64,000 bases of DNA, taken from NCBI GenBank assembly GCA_035304385.1, contig DATGQD010000040.1, positions 1 to 64,000 on the forward strand, written 5' to 3'. A program made the translations under genes and the position numbers. This document shows, one piece after another, positions 43,427 through 50,606 of the stretch. How positions within the stretch are numbered: the stretch's first letter is position 1; each line of letters begins with the position of its first letter. The DNA is from ZC4RG29 sp035304385. Its GTDB lineage: Bacteria > Bacteroidota > Bacteroidia > Cytophagales > Cyclobacteriaceae. The notes beneath the pieces were generated by a model that had not been told where the DNA came from, did not search any database, and saw only the letters and a program-made list of their open reading frames with translations.

Positions 43427-43448
43427 GTTGCATTACGTCAAACGCAAC
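43427..43448. promoter_or_regulatory. Imperfect dyad GTTGC-N12-GCAAC before doxX
   Basis: Five-base arms plus two further inner pairs, ending 10 bases before the doxX ATG. It differs from the TetR operators O1/O2, so this DoxX gene is probably controlled separately. Confidence 0.25.
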
Positions 43449-43458
43449 AGATCTTTCT

Positions 43459-43830
43459 ATGAAAAAGCTTAACATTCTCTACTGGACCTTCACGGTACTA
43501 TTTGCTCTCTTTATGTTGTTTTCGGGTATTACCAACCTAATGGTCACGGAAGACTCCGTGGCGCTTATCGTTGACCAGTTGGGTTACCCCAGGTATATGG
43601 TTGCCTTCCTTGGGGCTGCCAAGATTCTGGGTGCCCTCGGCGTTTTGCTTCCGGGCATCCCACGGTGGATAAAGGAGTGGGCGTACGCAGGCCTGTTTTT
43701 CGACCTTATTGGCGCGACTTATTCTTTGATTGCCGTTGCCGGTTTCGATCCGTCAATATTTGGTATGCTGCTCCCGATCGGGTTGGGCGTGTTGTCGTAT
43801 GTTTTCTTTCGAAAGCGAAGGGCTGCCTGA
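43459..43830 (+). CDS. DoxX-family membrane protein
   Basis: The 123-residue four-helix membrane protein starts MKKLNILYWTFTVLFALFMLFSGITNLMV and has the DoxX-like core LGYPRYMVAFLGAAKILGALGVLLPGIPRWIKEWAYAGLFFDLIGATYSL. It is a paralogue of 32566-32976, the two sharing the GYP/F-x-Y--LGAAKILGA-LLP pattern, but lies alone without a pirin partner. Redox-related membrane role by family; no specific reaction known. Confidence 0.86.
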   Translation: MKKLNILYWTFTVLFALFMLFSGITNLMVTEDSVALIVDQLGYPRYMVAFLGAAKILGALGVLLPGIPRWIKEWAYAGLFFDLIGATYSLIAVAGFDPSIFGMLLPIGLGVLSYVFFRKRRAA

Positions 43831-43873
43831 TGGGATAGAAGGTTGTTGATCCAACCCTAGATAGGAGGTGTTG

Positions 43874-43945
43874 ATGAAACGGGTGCGACTACCATTATCC
43901 GAAGGGCGAAATGAGATAGATCCTAACATTCCGCCCTTCGGGTAG
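43874..43945 (+). CDS. Possible 23-residue small ORF with strong ribosome site
   Basis: AGGAGG (43863-43868) is followed after 5 bases by ATG and 23 sense codons ending TAG at 43943-43945 (starts MKRVRLPLSEGRNEID). The 3' half overlaps the hairpin at 43899-43941. It may be a leader-type peptide or chance; perfect Shine-Dalgarno sequences are uncommon in Bacteroidota, which makes it worth a note. Confidence 0.25.
   Translation: MKRVRLPLSEGRNEIDPNIPPFG
43899..43941. terminator. Hairpin between convergent doxX and secreted-protein genes
   Basis: CCGAAGGGCGAAAT (43899-43912) pairs with ATTCCGCCCTTCGG (43928-43941), 13 of 14 pairs, with a 15-base loop. It is placed between two convergent genes, so it may stop transcription from both sides, although no long T-run follows. 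Confidence 0.5.
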
Positions 43946-43957
43946 TGCTATTGATTA

Positions 43958-44602
43958 CTAGTTCTTGATGTAAGGAAATTTGCGGGAAGCCTTCCGCATC
44001 ATTGTATTGATGACGGTATTGGTATCGCTACCGAGACTTCTGGATAACGTTTTTTCATACTTCCAGAGAAGTTCACCTGAAGTGCCGTCATTTATATTGA
44101 TGGTGCATTTACCCGAATTGGTAGAGCCGTAAAATCCAACCAGCAGTCCCAGGGCTGCAGAAGCACCGTCTGACATGGGCTTATCTGTAGAAAGGAGACC
44201 GGTAACCAATGCGTCAACCTCAAGTATTTCGCACAATTCCTTAGGGGTATATGTGTCAATATTTGATTGGTTGATTCCCTTCTTGGCCAATAGTGCATTG
44301 GTAGTACCGATATCCTGGAAGGAAATCCTGAGACCATGCTGTTCCTTTCTCTTTAAGAAATAGGATTGCAGGGCACTCTGCACCGCCATGCCTTCGTCTT
44401 TCTGCAATTGCTCTAATTGCTCGGGAGTTATGGATTTCATTTGCTTGGGCCGAAGCTTAACGATCGCCTTGAAAGGAAGAATTGCCAAAACCTTATGGTC
44501 TTTGGCTAGCGAACTGAAATTGGGATTGACATAGATCTCTCTCGTTTGACTATAGCCTGTGAGAGCGAACGCCAAACATAATGTAGCTAACAGCGTTTTC
44601 AT
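43958..44602 (-). CDS. Secreted hypothetical protein, possible CsgG/GNA1162-like fold
   Basis: The 214-residue protein has an N-terminal signal peptide (MKTLLATLCLAFALTGYSQ). The mature part has the alternating strand/helix pattern of CsgG/LpoB-like envelope proteins: KVLAILPFKAIVKLRP (strand), a helix LEQLQKDEGMAVQSALQSYFLKRKEQ, LRISFQDIGTTNALLAKKGI, and ILEVDALVTGLLSTDKP. A small hydrophobic glycine-rich loop (ASAALGLLVGFYGS) follows. I do not recognise a named family with certainty. Probably periplasmic. It stands alone between doxX and DUF72. Confidence 0.7.
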   Translation of the reverse strand: MKTLLATLCLAFALTGYSQTREIYVNPNFSSLAKDHKVLAILPFKAIVKLRPKQMKSITPEQLEQLQKDEGMAVQSALQSYFLKRKEQHGLRISFQDIGTTNALLAKKGINQSNIDTYTPKELCEILEVDALVTGLLSTDKPMSDGASAALGLLVGFYGSTNSGKCTININDGTSGELLWKYEKTLSRSLGSDTNTVINTMMRKASRKFPYIKN

Positions 44603-44721
44603 GGGGAATACTTTCGTTAAAAAATGCTACTTAACGTAGGTTTAAGGGATAAAAGAATGACTAGAATAGAGCAATAATAGCGATTCGCACAAAATGCAAT
44701 CGTGAAATCCGGAGGCTTTTA

Positions 44722-45450
44722 TTACTCGCCTGCCATATCCGATAGTTTCTTTGCATTAAAGGCCGCATATCCGGCCTGGTCGTTGTCGAAGTATATGAAC
44801 ACATCCTTACCTTCTTTCTGCCATTCAAGTATGCGGTCTTTCCACAGGTTCAGTGTGCGGGTAGTGTAACGCCCCTCATATTTGTCACCCGGCCCATGAA
44901 GCCGTACGTAAACAAAGTCAGCCGTGACTTCAAGGGGTGATGTGTGATGGGCGAGTTCGTAGATGCAAAAGGCAGCGTTAACTTTACGAAGTGTTGTATA
45001 AACCTCCGAATCATACCAGGTGGAGTTTCGGAATTCGAAGGCGTAGCGTTGATTTGTGGGTAACAGCTTTACGAAGTCGGCAAGCCGTTCGGTATTAATT
45101 TTCCATCCCGGTGGAAGTTGAAACAAGATGGGGCCGAGTTTGCCGTTAAGTCCTGAAGCGTGGCTGAGGAATGTGTCCACCGATTCCTCCACGTCCTTCA
45201 GTTTTTTCATGTGCGTAATGTAGCGATTGGCCTTAACCGCGAATAGAAATTTTTTTGGCGACTCATCCCTCCATTTAGCAAACGTTTTTCGGGCAGGGAG
45301 CCGGTAAAAGGGATTGTTGAGTTCAACGGTGTGAAAGATGCTGCTGTAGTACGCAAACTGTTTGCTGGGTGGCGTGGCCTGCGGATAGAATGTTCCGACC
45401 CAATGCTTGTAATGCCATCCTGATGTTCCAATGTAAACCTTACCCTTCAT
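44722..45450 (-). CDS. DUF72 (YecE-like) family protein
   Basis: The 242-residue TIM-barrel protein begins VYIGTSGWHYKHWVGTFYP, the DUF72 signature, with FYRLPARKTFAKWRDESPKKFLFAVKANRYITHMKKLKD and a C-terminal DVFIYFDNDQAGYAAFNAKKL. The family is widespread and biochemically uncharacterised. It follows the FAD-Rieske gene after 21 bases and is the third gene of a unit that starts with the acidic small protein and possibly the TPP riboswitch. Confidence 0.9.
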   Translation of the reverse strand: MKGKVYIGTSGWHYKHWVGTFYPQATPPSKQFAYYSSIFHTVELNNPFYRLPARKTFAKWRDESPKKFLFAVKANRYITHMKKLKDVEESVDTFLSHASGLNGKLGPILFQLPPGWKINTERLADFVKLLPTNQRYAFEFRNSTWYDSEVYTTLRKVNAAFCIYELAHHTSPLEVTADFVYVRLHGPGDKYEGRYTTRTLNLWKDRILEWQKEGKDVFIYFDNDQAGYAAFNAKKLSDMAGE

Positions 45451-45471
45451 CCCGTTCCTGCCGTCCGGTGG

Positions 45472-47007
45472 TCAGGAGTCTTTGACCGGCTCTCCGAGAG
45501 TGACTTGCTCCAGGTCCTGGTCGGCAGGTCCGGTGATGACCTTTCCTTCCATGGAATATCGGGCCCCATGACAGGGGCAATCCCATGTCTGTTCGGCACT
45601 GTTCCAGACCACGGTGCATCCCATGTGCGTGCAGGTAGGATTGACGGCGTGGAGCATGCCGTCATTGTCGCGACATACAGCGATCTTTTCATCGTGCAAT
45701 CTGACGACCACGCCTTCCCCGGCGCGTAACCTGTCAAGGCCTTCCAGTTCGTCGAGCCCGACCATTTTACGCAGCAACTGCTTAACCACGCCGGCGTTGT
45801 GCGTAATAAATTTAGGTAGCCCTGCCGCCGGTTTAATACGTCCGGGTTTGAATATGCCTTCGTAACGATCCTCTCCCGTGTGGAGGCGGGCCCGTAGTGT
45901 CAGGGCCGCAACCTGGCTATAAGTAATTCCATTTCCGCCGTACCCGGTGGCAACCAGGATATTATCGGCATGTCCCGGCAGCGTCCCAATGTAGGGCAGG
46001 CCATCTACGGATTCGAAAAACTGAGACGACCAATAGTGCGTGATTTGTTGCACATCGAAGTGTTGGCGGACGTGATCCTCCAGGCTCCGGAAGGAAGAAT
46101 CCGTTTCTGACTTTGAGCCCGTTTTATGATCTTCGCCCCCCACAATCATATAGTTGATTCCGTCGATCTCCTGTGAGCGGTAATAATGATAAGGATCCTT
46201 CATGTCATACAGGAGGCCGTCCGGATATTCGTTCCCCTTCAAACGAAGGGCCAGCGCATAGCTCCGATAGGGTACGCATCGCAGGTGCAACAAGTTTATA
46301 CCCGGGGGAATGTGCGTGGCGTATATCAGCGTCTTCGCATGAAAGGTCCCCTGCGAGGTTTCAATCCGAACTTCTTCGCCTGCGTCGACTTCCTCGACAT
46401 GGCATCCCTGCATCACTACGCCCCCGGCTTGTTCAAACGCTTCCGCGAGCCCATGGACATAGCGTACCGGGTTGAATGCCGCCTGATTGCGAATCATCAG
46501 AATCTTTTTAGCGGGTAATCGTGTGGGGAGTGATGGGATATAGGCAACATCGACGCCCAGATCCAGGCAGGCATCGTGAATAGACTGCAATTCTTCGATC
46601 TCTTCATCATTTTGCGCGATGAGATATCCATTAGTCTCTCTGAATCCGCAGTCGATATTTGCCGATGCTGAAAGTTCGGCCACCTGATTGATCGCTTCGC
46701 GAGTTGCCCGGGCTACCATGCGAGCGGTGTCCTTTCCGAAGTTTTTGATCATCTTCGGATAGGGTGTATCCAGAAAAGTATTGAGATGAGCAGTGGTGCC
46801 GCCCGTGGTGCCGAAGCACAGGTTGCGCGATTCAAAAACGATACACGACTTCCCGCTTTGCTGTAGCAGCAACGCGGTGGTAATACCTGTGATGCCGCCG
46901 CCCACAATGGCCACGTCGTAGCGGCGTTCCGAAGGTTGAACGGTGGCCGTAAAGGTGTCTGCCTTATCCTGCCACAAGCTGGTTAGATTGCCGTCTCGAT
47001 CTGTCAT
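45472..47007 (-). CDS. FAD-dependent oxidoreductase with C-terminal Rieske [2Fe-2S] domain
   Basis: The protein has 511 residues from ATG 47007; an in-frame extension to 47217 looks non-coding. The N-terminal DAO-type FAD domain has DVAIVGGGITGITTALLLQQSGKSCIVFE and later GTLPGHADNILVATGYGGNGITYSQVAAL. The C-terminal Rieske domain has CTHMGC and CPCHGARYSMEG, with both cysteine/histidine pairs for the 2Fe-2S cluster intact. Proteins of this design occur across soil bacteria with stress genes; the substrate is unknown. It is the middle gene between the acidic small protein and DUF72. A paralogue is at 56232-57785. Confidence 0.92.
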   Translation of the reverse strand: MTDRDGNLTSLWQDKADTFTATVQPSERRYDVAIVGGGITGITTALLLQQSGKSCIVFESRNLCFGTTGGTTAHLNTFLDTPYPKMIKNFGKDTARMVARATREAINQVAELSASANIDCGFRETNGYLIAQNDEEIEELQSIHDACLDLGVDVAYIPSLPTRLPAKKILMIRNQAAFNPVRYVHGLAEAFEQAGGVVMQGCHVEEVDAGEEVRIETSQGTFHAKTLIYATHIPPGINLLHLRCVPYRSYALALRLKGNEYPDGLLYDMKDPYHYYRSQEIDGINYMIVGGEDHKTGSKSETDSSFRSLEDHVRQHFDVQQITHYWSSQFFESVDGLPYIGTLPGHADNILVATGYGGNGITYSQVAALTLRARLHTGEDRYEGIFKPGRIKPAAGLPKFITHNAGVVKQLLRKMVGLDELEGLDRLRAGEGVVVRLHDEKIAVCRDNDGMLHAVNPTCTHMGCTVVWNSAEQTWDCPCHGARYSMEGKVITGPADQDLEQVTLGEPVKDS

Positions 47008-47116
47008 GACCAGGTTACGACAAAATATCTGCCATACGCCAAATTGAATTGATATCCCCGTTTCAGCCTGGCAGGGGTGGGGAAGGCTATGGAAATTTAA
47101 CCCCGTGTATACCCGA

Positions 47117-47509
47117 TCAGTTTTCCTTGTCTCCTCCCAAACTGTAGCTGTTGTTTTCTTCGTCCTCGTTCCCGGTTGCTTCGTCGGCGTCGTCAAGTTC
47201 AGCGCCGGGAACATCAAGTTCAGAGCCCGCGAAGTCGACAGGGCGGGACCGGTGTTTCAATTGTTCATCGTCGCCCATATCCATGCTAAGGTCACGGGGG
47301 CCCAGGGCCTCGAGGTCTTCTTTGGTCAGTTCGGTTTCGGAAGATTCCCGGGACGCATCCGGGATGTTGTCCGGCTCATCGTCAAGACTTCCTTCCAGGC
47401 GTTTGCCTCTGCGCACGATATCCTCGGCGGGTCCGTATTTCTCATAACCCGGAAATTCCTGACCGCTGCCGTCTTCCTTTTTGCGCTTGGTTTCTTTCGA
47501 CTTTTTCAT
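47117..47509 (-). CDS. Conserved acidic small protein
   Basis: The protein has 130 residues from ATG 47509 (MKKSKETKRKKEDGSGQEFPGY). It has a basic N-terminus, then a strongly acidic, low-complexity body (SSETELTKEDLEALGPRDLSMDMGDDEQL) and a C-terminal LDVPGAELDDADEATGNEDEENNSYSLGGD block that I recall as recurrent in Bacteroidota small proteins. No catalytic motif and no signal peptide; likely intrinsically disordered. It is the first gene downstream of the TPP riboswitch and its hairpin, and precedes the FAD-Rieske gene by about 110 bases. Confidence 0.72.
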   Translation of the reverse strand: MKKSKETKRKKEDGSGQEFPGYEKYGPAEDIVRRGKRLEGSLDDEPDNIPDASRESSETELTKEDLEALGPRDLSMDMGDDEQLKHRSRPVDFAGSELDVPGAELDDADEATGNEDEENNSYSLGGDKEN

Positions 47510-47544
47510 ACATAAGATAGTTGTGTGTATCACCATTAAATTGG

Positions 47545-47578
47545 AAGGGCCGCTTACTCCGAAGAGGAAACGGCCCTT
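47545..47578 (-). terminator. Hairpin downstream of the TPP riboswitch (expression platform candidate)
   Basis: AAGGGCCG (47545-47552) and CGGCCCTT (47571-47578) are perfectly complementary with an 18-base loop. On the minus strand the hairpin begins six bases after the riboswitch P1 and ends 35 bases before the next ATG. The minus-strand tail is AATTTAA-rich, not a T-run. The plus-strand side is T-rich. Confidence 0.6.
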
Positions 47579-47584
47579 TGTCTC

Positions 47585-47683
47585 GTTCTGTTTCTTGCGC
47601 CGGTATTATCCGGTTCAAGTTCGACGGGTTTGTTCTCAGATTTGACTTCAACTTGCATCAAAGGCAAAACACCCCAACAGAAC
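47585..47683 (-). ncRNA. TPP riboswitch (THI element)
   Basis: Read on the minus strand, the 99-base element has all conserved parts of the thiamine-pyrophosphate aptamer. P1 is GTTCTGTT (47676-47683) pairing with AACAGAAC (47585-47592), a perfect match. P2 is GGGGTG with ACCCG. CTGAGA lies in the pyrimidine-sensing junction. GAACTTGAACCGG-ATAATA-CCGGCG forms P4/P5, where the pyrophosphate arm binds. P3 is a variable stem with TTTGA/TCAAA arms. The 3' end AAGAA replaces the more usual AGGGAA. Such elements normally control thiamine biosynthesis or transport genes in response to TPP. The first genes downstream here are the acidic protein, FAD-Rieske oxidoreductase and DUF72. Confidence 0.85.
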
Positions 47684-47977
47684 GCGACTACCTTACCAAG
47701 TCCAAATACTATTCCATAAATCACAAGTGGGTGCCAGACCATTAATACTTGCTGTTTTCGGCTAATGCCATTCTCGCGACGTGGTATCATCTTCACAATG
47801 CGGGATGGGCTTCCCCACTAATCCCCAATCCGACACAGCAAACCCGTGGCATAGCAGCATGAGATTTTGGGAAGGTTCATCCAGTTTCATTTTGGAGATT
47901 TGTAAAGAATGTTTTTAGCAACCGTAAGCATGGCATAGTTTTTAGGTTGTTAAAAAAGAACATTAAAACTCTTACCC

Positions 47978-48331
47978 ATGGAAACGAAAAACACGATTGA
48001 CTGTATTGAGGCGTGTTACGACTGTGCTGTTGCTTGTGAGGATTGCGCTACGGCCTGCTTGCGGGAGCCCAATGTCGAGCGGTTGATTCGCTGCATCGAA
48101 TTGGACCGTCAGTGTGCCGCTATGTGTCGTGCGGTGGCGGCGGTGTTAAGCCTGGACGTGCCGCAGGCCGCGTCGATGTGCCAGCTGTGCGCGGAGATGT
48201 GCGACCTTTGTGCAGCGGAATGTTCCAAACACGCAGTGGAAATGGATCATTGCCGGAGATGTGCTGAAGCTTGCAAGACCTGCGCCGAGGAATGCAGGGC
48301 ATTTGCAGGTGTACATCAAAGCATTCATTGA
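47978..48331 (+). CDS. Cys-rich four-helix-bundle copper-binding protein
   Basis: The 117-residue protein carries 19 cysteines arranged as CxxxC and CxxC along helices (CIEACYDCAVACEDCATAC, CQLCAEMCDLCAAEC, CRRCAEACKTCAEEC). This is the pattern of the DUF326/Csp family, in which a four-helix bundle stores many Cu(I) ions. No signal peptide, so a cytosolic store, as in Csp3-type proteins. It is divergent from the riboswitch operon and convergent with the YihY gene, overlapping the latter's stop region by a few bases. Confidence 0.92.
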   Translation: METKNTIDCIEACYDCAVACEDCATACLREPNVERLIRCIELDRQCAAMCRAVAAVLSLDVPQAASMCQLCAEMCDLCAAECSKHAVEMDHCRRCAEACKTCAEECRAFAGVHQSIH

Positions 48332-49284
48332 GATTCGCTAATCGGTTTTTCTTTCCCTTCCTGAGCATCATCATCGACATGCCGGTAGGTCAATTCGGTC
48401 TCATCGTGCATAGGCATCGCGAAGTCTGAGATTTCGACCACCTCGCTCGTGTGCATCGTGTGGACGTGCGTGAATTCTGCGCCAAACAAAAGGATCATAC
48501 CAGAATAACTTGACCAGAGCAGAATCAAAATTATGGATCCGGCGGCGCCGTATGCGGAGCCCGGGTCATTGAGGCCGAAGTAAAGACCGAGTGCGAATTT
48601 TGCAATAACGAAGAGCAGCGAGGTGATGATGGCTCCGCCCCATACGTGACGCCAGGCAATTTTGACATCCGGTAGAAATTTGTAGATCGCGGCAAAGAGG
48701 ACGGTGATGATACCGAGTGAAAGAATGATGTCGATCGCGTGAAAAAGTATACGCAACGATTCGGACACGGTCCGGGTAACCCATTCGCTCAAGGCAGTGA
48801 TCAGGGTGGAGACTGCAAATGAAATCAACAAGAGAAATCCGATGGCCAGGATGATTCCGAAGGAGAACAACCTGTCGCGAAGCAGTTTAAGGAATCGTTG
48901 TTTCGGTTTCGGCTTTACTTCCCAAATCACGTTCAGCGACTGTTGTATGTGATAAAAAACACCTGTCGCGCCAAAGATAATGGCAGCTATGCCGACGATA
49001 TACGCGAACGTGTTGTCCTCCAGTGCTGCGGCCTCTGTAGCGATGGCCCGCACGTCGTTGGCCACTTTGCTCCCGACCACACCCTGTATTTGTGTGATGA
49101 TCTTATCGGTCACCTGATCCGTTCCGTAGACGTAGCCGAGGGCGGTGATCAACACAATGAGGAGCCCGGGCAGGGAGAATAGACTATAATAGGCGATGAC
49201 GGTACTACTCCGGAATGGATCGCGATCAAACCATCGTTTGAGCGTTTCCTTCATTATCCGGGCATAGGTGCGGACTTTCTTCAT
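48325..49284 (-). CDS. YihY/BrkB-family inner-membrane protein
   Basis: The protein has 319 residues from ATG 49284 (MKKVRTYARIMKETLKRWFDRDPFRSSTVIAYYSLFSLPGLLIVLI); the in-frame extension upstream to 49563 overlaps the kinase gene and is not coding. Six membrane helices follow (about 40-60, 95-120, 140-165, 185-205, 215-240, 250-275), with the family motif WGGAIITSLLFVIAKFALGLYFGLNDPGSAYGAAGSIILILLW. The C-terminal 50 residues are hydrophilic and acidic. Function unknown; the old names ribonuclease BN/virulence factor BrkB are not supported. It follows two hybrid kinase genes on the same strand, 41 bases after the second, so may be in their operon. Confidence 0.9.
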   Translation of the reverse strand: MKKVRTYARIMKETLKRWFDRDPFRSSTVIAYYSLFSLPGLLIVLITALGYVYGTDQVTDKIITQIQGVVGSKVANDVRAIATEAAALEDNTFAYIVGIAAIIFGATGVFYHIQQSLNVIWEVKPKPKQRFLKLLRDRLFSFGIILAIGFLLLISFAVSTLITALSEWVTRTVSESLRILFHAIDIILSLGIITVLFAAIYKFLPDVKIAWRHVWGGAIITSLLFVIAKFALGLYFGLNDPGSAYGAAGSIILILLWSSYSGMILLFGAEFTHVHTMHTSEVVEISDFAMPMHDETELTYRHVDDDAQEGKEKPISESQ

Positions 49285-49324
49285 ACCTGATGGTTTTACA
49301 AAAATCCGACCACGAAGGCCGCGG

Positions 49325-50596
49325 TTATTCAGTACTGTGGGAAAACGGATACCCTGCCCGCATAGCTTTCTTTTTTTGGCCTTCTCTGGGTAATGAGAAA
49401 GTGAAGGTCGCGCCTTCCCCGCTGGTACTGGTTGCGGCGATAATTCCCCGGTGGTGCTGTACAATGCGCTTACAAAGGGCCAATCCCAATCCGGTACCCT
49501 CCCTGTGATCGCGATGCAATCGCGTAAACATGCCGAAGATCTCTTCTGAGAACTGAGGCTCAAAGCCGATTCCGTTATCCTTTACGCAGATGGTACAAAA
49601 TCCATTGGGTGCGATTGGCTGCTGAGGGACTTCAGCGTAAATGTGAATTACGGGAGGTACGCTTTCACGGGTGAACTTGAGGGCGTTGCCGATCAGATTC
49701 CGAAACAAGAGGCGCATCAAGCCGGGGTGGACGTGCACAACGGGGAGTTTGTCGACGACGATGCGGGCGGATAGTGTTTGTGTGATCTCCGAAAACTCCT
49801 CGATCGCTTCTGCGATGAGGTCATTGAGATTTGTAGGTTCGAAATCGTCGGGATTGCCCGACACCTTTGCCATGGTCAGAATATCGCGGATGAGGCGCTG
49901 CATCCTTTCTGCCGATTTCTGAATGCGGTCGATGTCCTGAAGGCCGGGATCATCGCCGTTGTGCTGGTTGCGTGCAAGGAACTTGCTGGAGAACAACCTG
50001 ATCTTACGCAAGGGCTCCTGCAGGTCGTGCGAGGCCATAAAGGCAAACCGGTCCAGTTCTTTGTTAACCGCTTCGAGATGTTGGATGTTCTGGATCAGCT
50101 GGCGGTTCAGTTTCTGTATTTTTTCCTCCGAGGCGATGCGCTCGCGGATCTCCCGTTCCAGTTTCTGATTCGCAACGAGCAGGCTTTTCTCCTGCTGCTG
50201 CAGCCGCTTGTTCTTCTCGTAAAGGTCTACAAACACCGCTACCTTGGCCCGTAATACGTCGGGGTTGACAGGCTTGTATATGTAGTCAACAGCGCCTGCC
50301 TGATATCCCTTAAAGAGTTCTTCATCACCAAAATTATTTGCCGTGATGAAAATGATCGGAATGTGTCTCAGCTTGTCTCGTTCATAGATCATAGCGGCGG
50401 TTTCGAAACCGCTCTGCTGCGGCATGCGGACATCCATCAGGATGAGTGAAAAATCATACTCCTTCAGCAGAATCCGCAGGGCCTCCTGCCCGGACTGTGC
50501 TTTTACGAAGCGATATCCACCGGGTTCCAGGATAGCCTCAATTGACATTAAGTTGTCTTCTCGATCGTCTATGAGCAGCAATTTCGATTTGGTCAT
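49325..50596 (-). CDS. Hybrid response regulator-histidine kinase
   Basis: The 423-residue soluble protein has an N-terminal receiver domain (LLLIDDRED, phospho-acceptor D55 in LILMDVRMPQQSG, K109), a coiled coil (about 125-185) and a phytochrome-type HisKA domain with DRFAFMASHDLQEPLRKIRLF (H190). A HATPase follows, with VKDNGIGFEPQF and GTGLGLALCKRIV. This receiver-first layout lets one kinase relay to another. It starts 10 bases after the stop of the giant poly-HAMP kinase, so the two almost certainly form one phosphorelay. No output DNA-binding regulator is encoded here. Confidence 0.94.
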   Translation of the reverse strand: MTKSKLLLIDDREDNLMSIEAILEPGGYRFVKAQSGQEALRILLKEYDFSLILMDVRMPQQSGFETAAMIYERDKLRHIPIIFITANNFGDEELFKGYQAGAVDYIYKPVNPDVLRAKVAVFVDLYEKNKRLQQQEKSLLVANQKLEREIRERIASEEKIQKLNRQLIQNIQHLEAVNKELDRFAFMASHDLQEPLRKIRLFSSKFLARNQHNGDDPGLQDIDRIQKSAERMQRLIRDILTMAKVSGNPDDFEPTNLNDLIAEAIEEFSEITQTLSARIVVDKLPVVHVHPGLMRLLFRNLIGNALKFTRESVPPVIHIYAEVPQQPIAPNGFCTICVKDNGIGFEPQFSEEIFGMFTRLHRDHREGTGLGLALCKRIVQHHRGIIAATSTSGEGATFTFSLPREGQKKKAMRAGYPFSHSTE

Positions 50597-50606
50597 GTCT
50601 GCGCGG

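Larger units (their letters stand above)
43120..43458. other. Divergent intergenic region between the ATP-grasp operon and doxX
   Basis: This region holds the hexanucleotide tandem array (43265-43354) and a dyad next to the doxX start, both listed separately. Several long reading frames on both strands cross the array, but only because the repeat lacks stop codons. I see no gene. Confidence 0.6.
47510..47977. other. Intergenic region carrying the TPP riboswitch
   Basis: It holds the riboswitch (47585-47683) and a strong hairpin (47545-47578). A short frame on the minus strand (47554-47796, GTG start) overlaps the riboswitch exactly and is rejected. Right of 47800 is the promoter area of the copper-binding protein gene, with TAGTTTTT close to the -7 consensus at about 47936. 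Confidence 0.7.

Noticed and set aside
31856..43448. Control of the second doxX (43459) by the same TetR protein
   Set aside because: The dyad before that gene (GTTGC-N12-GCAAC) does not resemble operators O1/O2.
47554..47796. 80-residue reading frame on the minus strand
   Set aside because: It coincides with the TPP riboswitch and its hairpin; the conserved RNA motifs explain the sequence and the protein has no recognisable feature.
49285..49563. N-terminal extension of the YihY protein
   Set aside because: It overlaps the upstream kinase gene and has no family similarity; ATG 49284 gives the normal YihY start.
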